Source: Variovorax paradoxus B4
GTDB lineage: Bacteria > Pseudomonadota > Gammaproteobacteria > Burkholderiales > Burkholderiaceae_C
Assembly (NCBI RefSeq): GCF_000463015.1
Contig: NC_022247.1
Span: 124,001-188,000, forward strand
Length of the DNA: 64,000 nucleotides
Direction: 5' to 3'
Positions within the stretch are counted from its first letter, which is position 1. Every line of letters begins with the position of its first letter. A program made the translations under genes and the position numbers. Below are positions 43,287 through 51,582 of this stretch, one piece after another. The notes under the pieces are model-generated. The model saw only the letters and a program-made list of their open reading frames with translations, did not search any database and was not told the DNA's origin.

Positions 43287-43991
43287 TCAGACCCCGACGC
43301 CGAGCAGCCCTTCGAGCAGGCCGTGATCGGCGGCCAGCTCGTTGCTCGGCCCGGCATGCACCACGGTGCCGCGCTCCAGCACGATCGCGCGGTGCGTCAT
43401 CTCCAGCGCCAGCACGGGGTGCTGCTCCACGACGACGGACGCCAGACCTTCGGCCTCGCACAGGCGGCGAATCGCGGCGGCCAGCTCTTCCACGATGATC
43501 GGCGCCAGGCCTTCCATCGGTTCGTCGAGCAGCAGCAGCTTCGGATGGGTCATCAGCGCGCGGCCGATGGCGAGCATCTGCTGCTCGCCGCCGGAGAGCT
43601 GGTTGCCGTAGTTGCTGCGCCGCTCGCGCAGGCGCGGAAAGAAGTCGTAGACGCGCTGGAGGTTCCAGCCGCCCGGCCGCGCGATCACCGTGAGGTTTTC
43701 TTCCACGGTGAGCGAGGGAAACACCTCGCGCTCCTGCGGCACCCAGCCCAGGCCCGCGCGCGCGCGCCGGTGCGAGGGCCAGCGCGTGATGTCTTCGCCC
43801 TGCCACCTTACCGCGCCCTGCATCACGCGGGTGTTGCCCATCAGCGTTTCCAGCAGCGTGGTCTTGCCCACGCCGTTGCGCCCGAGGATGGCGAGGCTTT
43901 CGCCCTGCTGCAGCGAAAAGTCGAGACGGTCGAGCACCACGGCGTTGCCGTAGCCGGCCGTGACGTGGTCGAAGGCAAGCACTTCAGACAT
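43287..43991 (-). CDS. livF: Branched-chain-type ABC transporter ATPase (LivF)
   Basis: A 234-residue ATPase: Walker A GRNGVGKTTLLE, signature LSGGEQQMLAIGRAL, Walker B LLLLDEPMEGLAPII, H-loop VVEQHPVLALE. The LivF form is clear. It overlaps the LivG stop by 8 bases from ATG 43991 (an in-frame ATG at 44009 is also possible). Last gene of the Rieske/GS operon, it powers uptake of that pathway's substrate. Confidence 0.9.
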   Translation of the reverse strand: MSEVLAFDHVTAGYGNAVVLDRLDFSLQQGESLAILGRNGVGKTTLLETLMGNTRVMQGAVRWQGEDITRWPSHRRARAGLGWVPQEREVFPSLTVEENLTVIARPGGWNLQRVYDFFPRLRERRSNYGNQLSGGEQQMLAIGRALMTHPKLLLLDEPMEGLAPIIVEELAAAIRRLCEAEGLASVVVEQHPVLALEMTHRAIVLERGTVVHAGPSNELAADHGLLEGLLGVGV

Positions 43992-44751
43992 GGCGATGGG
44001 AGCGTCCAAGGTAGACCTCGCGCACGCGCGGATCGGCGCCGATCTCGGCCGGTGTGCCTTCGGTGAGGATGCGGCCGCCCACCAGCACCGAGATGCGGCG
44101 CGAGAAACGGAAGACGAGCTTCATGTCATGCTCGATGAACAGCACGCTGATGTCGTCCGGCAGCGCCGCGATGGCTTCGAACAATTCGCCGCTCTCGTCC
44201 TCCGGCACACCGGCCGCGGGCTCGTCGAGCAGCAGGATGCGGGGCTTGGCCGCAAGCGCCAGTGCAATCTCGAGCAGGCGCTGCTTGCCGTACGCCAGCT
44301 CGGACACGGGCACGTCGGCCAGGCTGTCGAGCTTGAGCGCGCCGAGCAGCGCATGCGCTTCGTCGAACACCGCCGTGCAGCCCTTGAGCGGGCGCCACCA
44401 GGTGGCGCCCAGTCCTTCGCGCTCGCAGATCGCGAGTACCACCGACAGCAGCGGCGTGAGGCTGGGAAACAGCGTGTTGATCTGGAAGGTGCGCGCCAGC
44501 CCCATGCGGGCGCGCTTGTCGCCCGAGAGGCGGGTGATGTCGCGATCGCCCATGTGGATCGATCCGCTCGTGGGCCTGAACACGCCGGTGAGCAGGTTGA
44601 TGAGCGTGGTCTTGCCGGCACCGTTGGGCCCGATCAACGCCTGGCGCGCGCCCGGTTCGAGCGAGAGGTTCACCTCGCCCACCGCCTGGAAGGCACCGAA
44701 GCGGATGCCGAGGCCCTGCGTGCGCAGGGTGTGCGTGGTGGCAGCACTCAT
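43984..44751 (-). CDS. livG: Branched-chain-type ABC transporter ATPase (LivG)
   Basis: A 255-residue ATPase: Walker A IGPNGAGKTTLINLLTG, ARTFQINTLFPSLT (LivG-type), a signature region SELAYGKQRLLEIALAL, Walker B ILLLDEPAAGVPEDES, H-loop FIEHDMKLVF. The signature is LAYGKQRLLE rather than LSxGxxQ, a variation common in LivG proteins. The ATG overlaps the LivM stop. Confidence 0.9.
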   Translation of the reverse strand: MSAATTHTLRTQGLGIRFGAFQAVGEVNLSLEPGARQALIGPNGAGKTTLINLLTGVFRPTSGSIHMGDRDITRLSGDKRARMGLARTFQINTLFPSLTPLLSVVLAICEREGLGATWWRPLKGCTAVFDEAHALLGALKLDSLADVPVSELAYGKQRLLEIALALAAKPRILLLDEPAAGVPEDESGELFEAIAALPDDISVLFIEHDMKLVFRFSRRISVLVGGRILTEGTPAEIGADPRVREVYLGRSHRHV

Positions 44752-45710
44752 CGCGCCTTCCCCAGCCGCACCAGGCGCGACAGTGCGCCCATGATGCCCC
44801 CGCGCCCCAGCATGACCGCCGCGATCAGGAAGATGCCGAGCCAGAACATCCAGTACTGCGGGTTCATGTCCGCGAACCAGTCGTGCACCAGCATGTAGAC
44901 GATGGCGCCGATCATTCCGCCGTACAGGCGACCCGTGCCGCCGAGCACCAGGATGATCAGCACTTCGGCCGAGCGGTTGAAGCCGATCGACTCGATGCCG
45001 ACGAACTGCGTGGTCTGTGCCAGCAGTGCGCCTGCCACGCCGGCCACGGCCGCCGACATGGCATAGGCCATGCGCAGCCGTGCCTCGACCGGAGAACCGA
45101 TGGCCGTCATGCGCTTGCGGCTGTCGTGGATGCCGCGCAGAGCGAGGCCGAAGGGCGAGCGCAGCACCAGCCGCACCAGCAGGAACATCGCGAGGACTAC
45201 GACGAAGGCATAGCAGAACGCGGTCTTGCCGTACAGGTCGAAGTCGAACAGGCCGAGCACCGGTGCGATGACGACGCCCTGCAGGCCGTCGGTGCCGCCG
45301 GTGATGCCCGAGAGCCGGTTGGCCAGCTCGTACAGCAGCACGCACACGCCGATGGTGATCATCAGCCGCGTGAGATCGGCGCCGCGCACCACGAGATAGC
45401 TCAACGCATAGCCCAGCATGCCGCTGACGACCAGCGCGAACACCAGGCCGGTGAAGGGCTCGCTCCAGCCGTACCTGGCGAGCAGGCCGGCCGCATAGGC
45501 ACCTGCACCGAAGAAGGCCGCGTGGCCGACGGTGAGGATGCCGGCGTAGCCTAGCGCCATGTCGAGCGACACGGCGAACAGGCCGAAGATCATGACCTGG
45601 CTCATCAGCGTGAGCTTGTCGGGCAGCAGGAAGAAGCTCGACGCGAGTGCCAGCCAGAAAGCGAGTTCGGCGATGCGCAGCTGCGCGGGGGACATCGTGA
45701 CAGGCTTCAT
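44748..45710 (-). CDS. livM: Branched-chain-type ABC transporter permease (LivM)
   Basis: A 320-residue permease with eight to ten helices. MALGYAGILTVGHAAFFGAGAYAAGLL is the family block, and GIHDSRKRMTAIGSPVEARLRMAYAMSAAVAGVAG the coupling loop. It is separated from livH by the 275-bp repeat, so transcription must pass through that structure for the transporter to be complete. Confidence 0.9.
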   Translation of the reverse strand: MKPVTMSPAQLRIAELAFWLALASSFFLLPDKLTLMSQVMIFGLFAVSLDMALGYAGILTVGHAAFFGAGAYAAGLLARYGWSEPFTGLVFALVVSGMLGYALSYLVVRGADLTRLMITIGVCVLLYELANRLSGITGGTDGLQGVVIAPVLGLFDFDLYGKTAFCYAFVVVLAMFLLVRLVLRSPFGLALRGIHDSRKRMTAIGSPVEARLRMAYAMSAAVAGVAGALLAQTTQFVGIESIGFNRSAEVLIILVLGGTGRLYGGMIGAIVYMLVHDWFADMNPQYWMFWLGIFLIAAVMLGRGGIMGALSRLVRLGKAR

Positions 45711-45754
45711 CCTGGGTGCTCTGTGCGTTGTGTTGCGTAGTGCCGGTGTGCGCA

Positions 45755-46027
45755 GCGCTGTTGTTCAGGGCGCGTGCACAGGCCACCGGGTACTCCCCTG
45801 CGCGAATGTCCCCCGCCTTCGGCTCCTCCTTGATTTCGCTGCGGGGAGCACCCGATGCCCTGCGCACGAGAGGCGCGGCTCCTGTGCCGACCGATCAACG
45901 ACCGCTCTGCCCAACGATCACGTCGATGGGGTGCCTTGCGCAGCGAAATAAAGGGGGAGGCCGCAGGCCGGAGGACACTCGCTTCGCCGCGTACCCCGTC
46001 GGCGTGATCGCGCCCCGAACAACGCAC
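45755..46027. repeat. 275-bp dispersed repeat with internal inverted arms, copy 2
   Basis: The second copy of the element at 13763-14037, same strand, with the same left block (CTGTTGTTCAGGGCGCG), loop core and right end (CGCGCCCCGAACAA). It fills the 325-bp gap between livH and livM, while other gaps in this operon are under 50 bases. Differences from copy 1 are spread along the length, so the two copies are not a recent exact duplication. Confidence 0.85.
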
Positions 46028-46035
46028 GGTGTGTT

Positions 46036-46896
46036 TCACGCGATCCCCTTCTTCGCAACGATGCCGTTCGGCCGCACCAGCAGCATGGCGATCATGAACA
46101 CGTAGATGAGAAAGGCGCCCGCTTCCGGCAGGTAGTACTTGCCCGCCACGTCGACGATGCCGACCAGCAGCGCCGCAATGAATGGCCCGGTCACGGTGCC
46201 CGCACCCCCCACGCACACCACCATCAGGAAGTAGACGAGGTACTTGAGCGGGAACGAAGGCTCCAGCCCCAGCATGCCCAGGCTCAAAGCGCCGCCCAGG
46301 CCCGCGAGGCCGCAGCCCAGCGAGAAAGTCAGGAAGAACAGGCGCTGCACATGGATGCCGGTGCCGCCCGCCACGCGCTGGTTGTCGACTGCCGCGCGCA
46401 CCATCGCGCCGTAGCGCGTCTTGCCCAGGCCCAGCAGCAGTGCGGCCAGCACGGCCACGCCGCAGACGATCAGGAACAGGCGATAGCGCCCCACGTCGAG
46501 GCCGAGCAGCGCGACCTGTCCGTCGAGCGCCGGCGGCAGGGTGAAGGGCTGCATCGTCGGGCCGAAGAAATACGTGAAGGCGGCCATCGACACGAACACC
46601 ACGCCGATCGACAGCAGCACCTGGTCGAGCGGATGCGCGCGGTACAGCCGCCGGTAGAACACGAACTCCAGCACCGCGCCCACCAGCGCCGCCGCCACGA
46701 AGGCGGCGGCCAGCGAAAGGCCGAAGCCCAGTCCCCACCGGTTCATCAGTACGCTCGCCGCATAGCCGCCCACCATCGCGAAGCTGCCATGCGCGAGGTT
46801 GACGAAGTTCATGAGCCCCATCGTGATGGACAGGCCCACGCCAATGAGGAACAGGAGCATGCCGTAGGCCACCCCGTCGAAGATCACGATGCCCAT
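46036..46896 (-). CDS. livH: Branched-chain-type ABC transporter permease (LivH)
   Basis: A 286-residue permease with about eight helices. ITMGLMNFVNLAHGSFAMVGGYAA is the conserved block, and AAVDNQRVAGGTGIHVQRLFFLTFSLGCGLAG the ATPase-coupling loop. It follows the binding-protein gene by 34 bases. Part of the transporter in the Rieske/GS operon. Confidence 0.9.
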   Translation of the reverse strand: MGIVIFDGVAYGMLLFLIGVGLSITMGLMNFVNLAHGSFAMVGGYAASVLMNRWGLGFGLSLAAAFVAAALVGAVLEFVFYRRLYRAHPLDQVLLSIGVVFVSMAAFTYFFGPTMQPFTLPPALDGQVALLGLDVGRYRLFLIVCGVAVLAALLLGLGKTRYGAMVRAAVDNQRVAGGTGIHVQRLFFLTFSLGCGLAGLGGALSLGMLGLEPSFPLKYLVYFLMVVCVGGAGTVTGPFIAALLVGIVDVAGKYYLPEAGAFLIYVFMIAMLLVRPNGIVAKKGIA

Positions 46897-46930
46897 GGGC
46901 CTCCTGTTGCTGCGCTGCTCGCCGGTGTGC

Positions 46931-48127
46931 TCAGTTCGAGCTTTCCTTGGCCGGGTCCTTCACGCGGTCGAACTTGTCGAACTCCACGTTCACCAGCTGG
47001 CCGTTCACGCGCTCGGTCTTGCGGATGTAGACGGTCTGCACGATGTCGCGCGTGAGCGGGTCCACCTCGATCGGGCCGCGCGGGCTCTCGAAGCGCAGGC
47101 CGCGCAGCGCGTCCATGAACTTGTCGCCGCTCGCGTCGCCCTTGGTCTTTTGCAGCGTGAGGTCGATGGCGGCCATGGCGTCGTAGGCCGTGACGGCGAA
47201 GTAGCTCGGGCGCAGCTTGGCGCCGTTGTCGGCGGCGAAGTCCTTCACGAACTTCTGGTTCTTGGGCGAGGGGTGCGCGAACGAGTAATGGTGGCTGGTG
47301 ACCAGGCCGAGCGCCACGTCGCCGGTGGCGTCGAGGTAGCTGTCGTCGGTGGCTTCGCCGGTGGCGTAGAGCTTGATGCCGGCCTGCTCCATGCCGCGCT
47401 CCTTCCACACCTTGAGGAAGGCCGGCGGCATCACGCCCGAGGGGAAGAAGAAGAACACGGCCTGGGGCTTGGCGTCCTTGATGCGCTGCACGTAGGCCGA
47501 GAAGTCGGGGTTGTTCATCGGGGTGCGCACCTCGCCCGAGACCTTGCCGCCGCCGGCGGTGAAGGTCTTCTTGAAGGCGGTCTCGGCATCGACGCCCGAG
47601 GCGTAGTCGGCCACCACGGTGTAGGCGTCCTTGATGCCTTCCTTGAGCATGTAGCGCGCCATCGGGTCGGTGACCTGCTGCACGGTGAACGACAGCCGCG
47701 CCACGTAGGGCGAGCTGGTGGTGATGGCCGAGGAGGCGGCGTTCATCACGATCGTCGGGATCTTGGCCTGCGTGGCGATGGCGCCAACGGCATACGCGTT
47801 GGGGCTGAAGTCCAGGCCGGTGAGCACGTTCACCTTGTCGCGCACGATGAGCTCCTGCGCAATGCGCTTGGCGGCATCGGGGGCGGGGCCGGCGGTGTCC
47901 TTCTTGATGATCTCGACCGTGCGCCCGCCCACCTTGCCGCCGTGCTCCTTGAGGTAGAGCGCGATGCCGGCGTCGAACTGGCGGCCGTAGTCGGCGTACG
48001 GGCCGGAGTAGGTGGCAATGAGGCCGATGCGCAGCGGCTCGTCAGCGGCCTGCGCCGCGCTGCCGAGCAGGCCGAAGCCGGCGAGCAGGAGGGTGGAGAG
48101 AACGGTTCTCTTCGTCATCGTCGTCAT
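46931..48127 (-). CDS. ABC transporter binding protein (LivK-like) of the Rieske/GS operon
   Basis: A 398-residue secreted binding protein. The signal peptide RTVLSTLLLAGFGLLGSAAQA ends near residue 27, and the mature part begins ADEPLRIGLIATYSGPYADYGRQFDAGIALYL. It belongs to the branched-chain/aromatic-acid binding group. A second in-frame ATG three codons in is an equal start. The location between the ferredoxin and livH genes makes it the receptor for the operon's substrate. Confidence 0.88.
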   Translation of the reverse strand: MTTMTKRTVLSTLLLAGFGLLGSAAQAADEPLRIGLIATYSGPYADYGRQFDAGIALYLKEHGGKVGGRTVEIIKKDTAGPAPDAAKRIAQELIVRDKVNVLTGLDFSPNAYAVGAIATQAKIPTIVMNAASSAITTSSPYVARLSFTVQQVTDPMARYMLKEGIKDAYTVVADYASGVDAETAFKKTFTAGGGKVSGEVRTPMNNPDFSAYVQRIKDAKPQAVFFFFPSGVMPPAFLKVWKERGMEQAGIKLYATGEATDDSYLDATGDVALGLVTSHHYSFAHPSPKNQKFVKDFAADNGAKLRPSYFAVTAYDAMAAIDLTLQKTKGDASGDKFMDALRGLRFESPRGPIEVDPLTRDIVQTVYIRKTERVNGQLVNVEFDKFDRVKDPAKESSN

Positions 48128-48175
48128 GGAAAAACGCCTTTCAGGTGGGATGAATGCGGAGCGGGCGAGTGTGCG

Positions 48176-48499
48176 TCAGACCTGTGTCTCTGGAATGCGC
48201 ACCCTGAGGCCGTCGAAGGCCGCCGTCACGCTGAGCTGGCAGCTCAGCCGCGAATGGGGCCGGCGCTCGGCCGCGACGGCGTCGAGCAGCGCGCTCTCCA
48301 TGTCGTCGGGCGGCGGCAGCAGGTCGGCGAAGGCGTCGTCCACGTAGACGTGGCAGGTGGCGCAGGAACAGCAGCCGCCGCACTCGGCGTCGATGCCGCG
48401 CACGTTGCCGCGGATGGCGGTCTCCATCACGCTGGCGCCGATCCTGGCGTCGACCTCGCGCGTGGTGCCGTCCTTGAGGATGTAGTGGATCGTGGGCAT
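48176..48499 (-). CDS. Plant-type 2Fe-2S ferredoxin
   Basis: A 107-residue ferredoxin with cysteines C40, C46, C49 (ECGGCCSCATC, i.e. Cx5Cx2C) and C87 (RLSCQLSV), the adrenodoxin/putidaredoxin-like pattern rather than Rieske-type. It transfers electrons, most likely to the Rieske oxygenase two genes upstream. A ferredoxin reductase is not encoded nearby and must come from elsewhere. It starts 5 bases after the GS-like gene's stop. Confidence 0.93.
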   Translation of the reverse strand: MPTIHYILKDGTTREVDARIGASVMETAIRGNVRGIDAECGGCCSCATCHVYVDDAFADLLPPPDDMESALLDAVAAERRPHSRLSCQLSVTAAFDGLRVRIPETQV

Positions 48500-48504
48500 G
48501 GTTT

Positions 48505-49953
48505 CTAGAACATGTCGAAGTACTCGCGGTGTTCCCACTCGCTGACTTCGAGGTTGAAGCGGGCGATTTCCGCTTCCTTGATGTGGCAGAGGTAGTCGAC
48601 GAAGACCTTGCCCATCTGTGCGTTGAGCATCTCGTCCCTGCGCAGGCAGGCGAGCGCGTCGCCCAGCGAGCGCGGCAGTTGCTCGGCCGGCGTTTCGTAC
48701 GGCGCGTCGGCCGAAGGGCCGGGATCGATGCCGTTGCGGATGCCGTCGAGCCCCGAGAACAATTGCGACGCGAGATAGAGGTACGGATTCGCCGTCGGCT
48801 CGCCCACGCGGTTCTCGATGCGCGAGGCGCTCTGGCCCACGCCGCCGAGCACGCGCAGCATCGCGCCGCGGTTGTCGCGCGCCCAGATCGCGCGGTCGGG
48901 TGCGAGCGAGAAAGGCCGGTAGCGCCGGTAGCCGTTGATCGTGGGGCTCGCGAGGGCCGCCGCACCGCAGGCATGTGCCTTCAGTCCGCCGAGGTAGTGC
49001 ATGCCGATCTCGCTGAGGTCCCGGCCTTCGGCCTCGGGCATGAAGGCATTGACCCCGTCGCTCTTGCGCCGCAGCGACTGGTGCAGGTGCCAGCCGCTGG
49101 ACATCACGTTTGGAATCTTCGGCCGGCACATGAAAGTGGCGTGCAATCCGTGGCGTTGGCAGATCTGCTTGATCGCGCTGCGCAGCAGCACCATGGTGTC
49201 GGCCGGCATGACGCCGGCCGTGGGGCCGAAGGTCAGCTCGAACTGGCTCGGGCCGAACTCGATCTCCAGCGAGCGCAGCGGCAGGCCGAGCGCGATCAGG
49301 TTCGAGCGCAGCAGCTCCATCAGTTCGTCGACGCGGTCGTAGCGCAGTTCGGTCAGATACTGGTGGCCGTGCGACAGCAGCGACACGCGCGGCGGCTCGC
49401 CGGGCTGGCCCGAATCGGCCAGGCCCATGCGCGCGTCCTCGAGCTTGAAGACGTGGAACTCCACTTCGAGGCCGGCGATGAAATCGAGCCCCAGCTCGTC
49501 GAGTTGCCGCACCGCGCGCTGCAGGATCTGCCGCGTCGCGAAGGGGCAGGGCTTGCCGTCCGCCATGTAGGCATCGCACAGGATCCACCCCGTGCGCGGC
49601 GCCCAGGGCAGCACCTTGAAGGTGGCGGGGTCGGCCACGATGGTGAAGTCGGCGCCGCCCTGCAGGCCTTCGATGGCGAAGCCGCCGTTTGCGCTGAACA
49701 CCGGGAACACGGTCTTGTGCGAGGTGTCCTTGGCCAGCAGCGTGGAAGTGAGGTTCACGCCCTCCCACAGCGCAGCACGCGCTTCGCTCGCAACCAGTGT
49801 CTTGCCGCGCAGCAGGCCGTGCTGGTCGGGCCAGGCGAAGCGGATCACGTCCACCTCGCCGCTGTCGATGCGGCGCACCAGCTCGCGCGCCTGTGCATGC
49901 TGGTCGTCGGACCAGAGACCGAAGCGGTCCACGAAGGTGTTGCTGCTGCTCAT
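48505..49953 (-). CDS. Glutamine synthetase-family enzyme (gamma-glutamyl-amide synthetase type)
   Basis: A 482-residue GS-fold enzyme. FAWPDQHGLLRGKTL is the N-terminal domain, GLEVEFHVF and LEIEFGPSQFELTF hold metal-binding glutamates, SGWHLHQSL the conserved histidine loop, and RIENRVGEPTANPYLYLASQL the C-terminal block. Relatives join glutamate to amines (polyamines, isopropylamine, aniline) rather than only to ammonia. Next to a Rieske oxygenase and ferredoxin it recalls aniline-type pathways where an amine is glutamylated before ring oxidation. The substrate remains inferred. Confidence 0.88.
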   Translation of the reverse strand: MSSSNTFVDRFGLWSDDQHAQARELVRRIDSGEVDVIRFAWPDQHGLLRGKTLVASEARAALWEGVNLTSTLLAKDTSHKTVFPVFSANGGFAIEGLQGGADFTIVADPATFKVLPWAPRTGWILCDAYMADGKPCPFATRQILQRAVRQLDELGLDFIAGLEVEFHVFKLEDARMGLADSGQPGEPPRVSLLSHGHQYLTELRYDRVDELMELLRSNLIALGLPLRSLEIEFGPSQFELTFGPTAGVMPADTMVLLRSAIKQICQRHGLHATFMCRPKIPNVMSSGWHLHQSLRRKSDGVNAFMPEAEGRDLSEIGMHYLGGLKAHACGAAALASPTINGYRRYRPFSLAPDRAIWARDNRGAMLRVLGGVGQSASRIENRVGEPTANPYLYLASQLFSGLDGIRNGIDPGPSADAPYETPAEQLPRSLGDALACLRRDEMLNAQMGKVFVDYLCHIKEAEIARFNLEVSEWEHREYFDMF

Positions 49954-49964
49954 GGCGGGCGTGC

Positions 49965-51296
49965 TCAGGCAGCGAGCCGTGCGCAGGCCCAGTCCGACTT
50001 GAGGCGGCGTGCGCGGTCGGCCTCCTGCCAGTAGGCCTCCGTGGCCTCCTCGCCGCTGACGTGGCCGATGCCGTCGATGGACGGCGGACCGGACATCGCG
50101 CCGGCCTGCGCGGCGTCGATCAGCATCGGCGCGCTCTCGCCGGCCAGCGTGGCTTCGATGGCTTTCACCAGCACGCGGCGGTAGGCAATGATGCCCTTGT
50201 CGGTGCTGCCGAGGTGCTCGCGCGTGCGGTCCTGGATGGGGCCCTGCGACTCCACCGCCCACTGGTCGTGCACGTTGATGTCGTCGCCCATGCCGGTGTA
50301 GGTTTCGGTCAGCTGCTCGTCGATGCTGTAGCCGTAGTTGTTGCGCTTGTTCTTGCGCGAGGTGTAGTCGGGCAGTTCGTAGAGCGCGAGGCGCTGGTCG
50401 CGCATCTGCTGCTTGTCGACCGGGCCGGTGAAGCTCGTGAAGATGGCATACCAGTAGCAGTGCGTGTCGTCCACCGGCACATGCCATTGCGAGATGGTCA
50501 TCTCGGCGCTCATCGGGATCACGAAGGCCTGCGGGAACACCACGTTGGTCACGCGCACGTGGGTGGTGTCTTCGGAGAGCTTGCGCAGCGCCTTCAGGCG
50601 CAAGCCGTAGTCGGTGGGCTCCACGCTGATGTCGGGGCGGTCGTACTCGCGCAGCACCTTGGTGATCGGCATGTCGGAATCGGCCGAGGCGCCGCGGAAC
50701 TGCTTGCCGTAGCTCTCGGAGGTGTCCGCGTCCTCGAAGAAGCGGTGCAGGTAGGAAGCGTGTGCGGGGTCGATGCCCACTTCGAGCGCCTGCAGCCAGT
50801 TGCATTCGAACAGGCCCTTGAACGCGAAGGTGTGGCTGTCGGGCGCGACGAAGCAGTCGAACTCCGGGAAGGCCGGGGGCTCGCCCTCGCCGATGTACGC
50901 GAACACCACGCCACTCTTCTCGACCACCGGGTAAGCCGACTGCCTGATGCGGCTGCACAGCTTGCTGGTCGCGGGCTCGGCGGGGGTCTCGAGGCAGTTG
51001 CCCTTGGCGTCGAACAGCCAGCCGTGGAAGGCGCAGCGCAGGCCCCCGTTCTCCAGGCGTCCAAAGGCCAGGTCGGCGCCGCGGTGCGGGCAGTCGCGGT
51101 CGAGCATGCCGAGCTGGCCGTTCTCGTCACGGAACAGCACGAAGTCCTGGCCCATGAGCTTCACGGGCTTGACCGGGCGCGGGCCCGCCAGTTCGTCGGC
51201 CAGGGCCACCGGCTGCCAGTAGCGGCGCAGCAGCTTGCCGGCGGGCGCGCCGGGTCCGACGCGGGTGATGAAATCGTTTTGTTCGGCGCTGATCAT
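49965..51296 (-). CDS. Rieske non-haem iron oxygenase, large subunit (phthalate-dioxygenase-like)
   Basis: A 443-residue aromatic ring-hydroxylating or demethylating oxygenase. The Rieske centre is C69-x-H71 and C88-x2-H91 (DRDCPHRGAD and RCAFHGW). The catalytic iron site is D176-P-A-H179-x4-H184 (GIDPAHASYLHRF). The long C-terminal region and lack of a small-subunit gene fit the phthalate 4,5-dioxygenase-like homomultimeric class. First gene of an eight-gene operon with a divergent GntR regulator, it likely uses the operon's ferredoxin as electron donor. Confidence 0.92.
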   Translation of the reverse strand: MISAEQNDFITRVGPGAPAGKLLRRYWQPVALADELAGPRPVKPVKLMGQDFVLFRDENGQLGMLDRDCPHRGADLAFGRLENGGLRCAFHGWLFDAKGNCLETPAEPATSKLCSRIRQSAYPVVEKSGVVFAYIGEGEPPAFPEFDCFVAPDSHTFAFKGLFECNWLQALEVGIDPAHASYLHRFFEDADTSESYGKQFRGASADSDMPITKVLREYDRPDISVEPTDYGLRLKALRKLSEDTTHVRVTNVVFPQAFVIPMSAEMTISQWHVPVDDTHCYWYAIFTSFTGPVDKQQMRDQRLALYELPDYTSRKNKRNNYGYSIDEQLTETYTGMGDDINVHDQWAVESQGPIQDRTREHLGSTDKGIIAYRRVLVKAIEATLAGESAPMLIDAAQAGAMSGPPSIDGIGHVSGEEATEAYWQEADRARRLKSDWACARLAA

Positions 51297-51342
51297 CGTG
51301 CGGGCTCCATCGTGGGTGCTTCAGGAAGAAGTCTGCAGGCAT

Positions 51343-51360
51343 TGCATGCAGTTGTATGCA
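51343..51360. promoter_or_regulatory. GntR-type operator TGCATGCA-GT-TGTATGCA
   Basis: An 18-bp inverted repeat (one mismatch) 47 bases upstream of the Rieske gene start. A further TGCATGCA half site lies at 51490-51497, nearer the GntR gene. TGCATxCA-type palindromes suit FCD-domain GntR regulators. Both lie in the 286-bp divergent spacer. Confidence 0.6.
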
Positions 51361-51582
51361 TTGTCTGGGTGTTCCTCGATCCGGGTCAAATCTTTATCGG
51401 CAATTTCGCCCTTAATCGGGGGCTGGCGACGCCAAATATAGGGTTAACGTGAAGCGCTGCATGTGTTTTTGACGCTTGCTGCCTGGAAGTGCATGCAACA
51501 ACCGAGCCAGGGTAAATATGCTGCGTGCAATGGCGGGCGGGTCTCCTAGAATCCGCTCATTCCCTCTCCCTGGCGCTTCCCG

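Noticed and set aside
45716..46105. Arg/Pro/Gly-rich short open frames inside the 275-bp repeats
   Set aside because: Frames differ between the two copies, contain no domain and start in flanking sequence. The inverted-repeat structure is the better explanation.
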